From Roseovarius litorisediminis (GTDB lineage Bacteria > Pseudomonadota > Alphaproteobacteria > Rhodobacterales > Rhodobacteraceae): 64,000 bases of DNA. Position 1 is the stretch's first letter; every line of letters begins with the position of its first letter. The DNA lies in assembly GCF_900172295.1 (NCBI RefSeq), contig NZ_FWFL01000003.1:1-64000 (forward strand), in the 5' to 3' direction. Shown here one piece after another: positions 62,890 through 64,000 of this stretch. The notes below the pieces were generated by a model. It was not told the DNA's origin. It ran no database searches and saw nothing but the letters and a program-made list of their open reading frames with translations. The translations under genes and the position numbers were made by a program.

Positions 62890-64000
62890 ATGAAAAGCAC
62901 AGGTGGAAAAAAGCCGCAACTGGCGGCTGACAAACGCTACACCAAGGCAAAGCCGGCGGCGCGGCGCAAGCCTGCGGCCAAGCGCAAAAGGCGTGCGCCT
63001 GCGCGCAAACGAAACCCGATAGTGGCGTTTTTCCGGGGTATCCTGAGGTGGATTTTACGGTTGTTGTGGTGGATCACCTGGCGGGTTACCGCAGTGGTTG
63101 CCGTGGTCGTTGGCTTGGCGGTGGCTTATGTTTATGTCAGCCTGCCGGATGTGGCGCATTTGCTGGACGGCCGCGCGCGCGGGTCGGTCACATTACTGGA
63201 TCGCGACGGCGAGGTTTTTGCCTGGCGTGGCGATCAGTTTGGTGGCGCCGTGACGGCCGAAACTGTCAGCAGGCATCTGAAGAATGCAGTCGTGGCCACC
63301 GAGGACAGGCGTTTTTATATGCATCCCGGTGTCGATCCCATCGGAATTGCCAGCGCAGTAAGGATCAACCTGCGTGAAGGGCGGGGGCCGCTTTCGGGCC
63401 ACGGCGGGTCAACCATCACCCAGCAGACGGCCAAGTTGCTTTGTCTTGGCGTCGAGTTCGACAAGGACACTTGGAAGGACGAGGCCACTTATATCGCGGA
63501 TTGTCGCCGGGGTTCGCTTGGTCGCAAGATCAAAGAGGCGATCTATGCGCTGGCCATGGAGGTGAAATATACCAAGGACGAAATTTTGTCGGTTTATCTG
63601 AACCGCGCCTATCTGGGCGGTGGCGCTTATGGGGCCGAGGCCGCAGCGCAACGCTATTTCGGCAAACATGCTGCACAACTGAACGTGGCGGAAAGCGCTA
63701 TGTTGGCGGGCCTGCTTACTGCGCCATCGACACTGTCGCCAACCAGTAACCTGGAGCGCTCGCAAAACCGCGCGTCAGTGGTTGTCCAGTTGATGCAGGA
63801 ACAGGGATATCTGTCAGCATCCGATGCTGCGGTGGCATTGGCCAACCCGGCTGTATTGTCGGCAGCGGCCGAGGCACAGGCCGGCGGGTATTTTGCCGAC
63901 TGGGTGATGGAAACCGCGCCTGATTATTTTGCACGCGACACGACCGAAGATGTGATCATCAAGTCCACACTGGATCAGCGCATCCAGAGGGCTGCAGAGG
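62890..64000 (+). CDS. Penicillin-binding protein 1A family (partial, runs off the window)
   Basis: 370 residues visible of a longer protein. A Lys/Arg/Ala-rich cytoplasmic tail (about 1-45) and one membrane helix (VTAVVAVVVGLAVAYVYV) precede a glycosyltransferase 51 domain with ATEDRRFYMHPGVDPIG (catalytic Glu), GGSTITQQTAKLL and KIKEAIYALAMEVKYTKDEI. The transpeptidase domain would follow beyond the right edge. It polymerises and cross-links murein. Confidence 0.95.
   Translation, partial: MKSTGGKKPQLAADKRYTKAKPAARRKPAAKRKRRAPARKRNPIVAFFRGILRWILRLLWWITWRVTAVVAVVVGLAVAYVYVSLPDVAHLLDGRARGSVTLLDRDGEVFAWRGDQFGGAVTAETVSRHLKNAVVATEDRRFYMHPGVDPIGIASAVRINLREGRGPLSGHGGSTITQQTAKLLCLGVEFDKDTWKDEATYIADCRRGSLGRKIKEAIYALAMEVKYTKDEILSVYLNRAYLGGGAYGAEAAAQRYFGKHAAQLNVAESAMLAGLLTAPSTLSPTSNLERSQNRASVVVQLMQEQGYLSASDAAVALANPAVLSAAAEAQAGGYFADWVMETAPDYFARDTTEDVIIKSTLDQRIQRAAE

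Noticed and set aside
1..64000. tRNA, rRNA, CRISPR arrays or prophage genes
   Set aside because: The intergenic regions were read on both strands for tRNA-like arms, spaced repeats and phage proteins; none was found.

Overview
The window reads as chromosomal DNA of a marine alphaproteobacterium of the Rhodobacterales (Roseobacter group). Supporting signs are an RpoE-ChrR pair beside its singlet-oxygen target genes, an F0 operon with duplicated b/b' subunits, many paired catabolic LysR regulators, methylated-amine demethylation genes, and densely overlapping (ATGA) cistrons. I found no tRNA, rRNA, CRISPR array or prophage. The only mobile trace is the 3' end of an IS5-type transposase at the left edge.

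Layout. 1-5.1 kb: IS end, aldo/keto reductase, a cluster of TTTGTAC half-sites, a cupin, MscS and MscL channels, and a WYL regulator divergent from an EamA exporter across a perfect 28-bp palindrome. 5.1-7.0 kb: an ABC transporter (permease and ATPase) behind a clear TPP riboswitch, with a 28-codon ORF between riboswitch and ATPase. 7.1-8.7 kb: an H-NOX-like protein without its haem ligand, coupled to an HNOBA-GGDEF diguanylate cyclase. 9.0-16.4 kb: a catabolic cluster of HpaB-type flavin oxygenase, Rieske oxygenase, Rid protein, DUF1028 protein, M20 deacylase, LysR regulator and a flavin reductase fused to a LysR-type effector domain. 16.4-24.6 kb: the sigma-E/ChrR singlet-oxygen region, with three promoters that match TGATCC-N18-TA exactly.

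24.8-30.2 kb: a long translation/SRP operon on the minus strand (ffh, three GNAT acetyltransferases, chorismate mutase, rpsP, bluB, a 47-aa membrane microprotein, rimM). 30.5-35.5 kb: small cytochromes, a LysR/EamA pair, ArsR, UspA and a large secreted c-type cytochrome. 35.9-38.6 kb: ATP synthase F0 genes with a strong terminator. 38.6-47.4 kb: a LysR-controlled methylated-amine cluster (MttB family, two FAD/GcvT demethylases, class III aminotransferase). 47.45-47.6 kb: an orphan promoter-terminator pair that predicts a ~100-nt sRNA. 47.7-54.7 kb: folC, accD, CPBP protease, ilvD, a lipoprotein and two unknown genes. 54.8-56.3 kb: a cupin/LysR pair. 56.4-64 kb: rmuC, mutL, rhodanese, a GMC dehydrogenase with its small subunit, an exported protein, and the start of a class A PBP.

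The strongest candidate for an undescribed system is 9.0-16.4 kb. There, transcription (LysR) and the supply of reduced flavin (reductase-LysR fusion) appear to carry homologous ligand-binding domains, so one substrate could gate both levels. All calls come from reading sequence and translated products; no database search was run.
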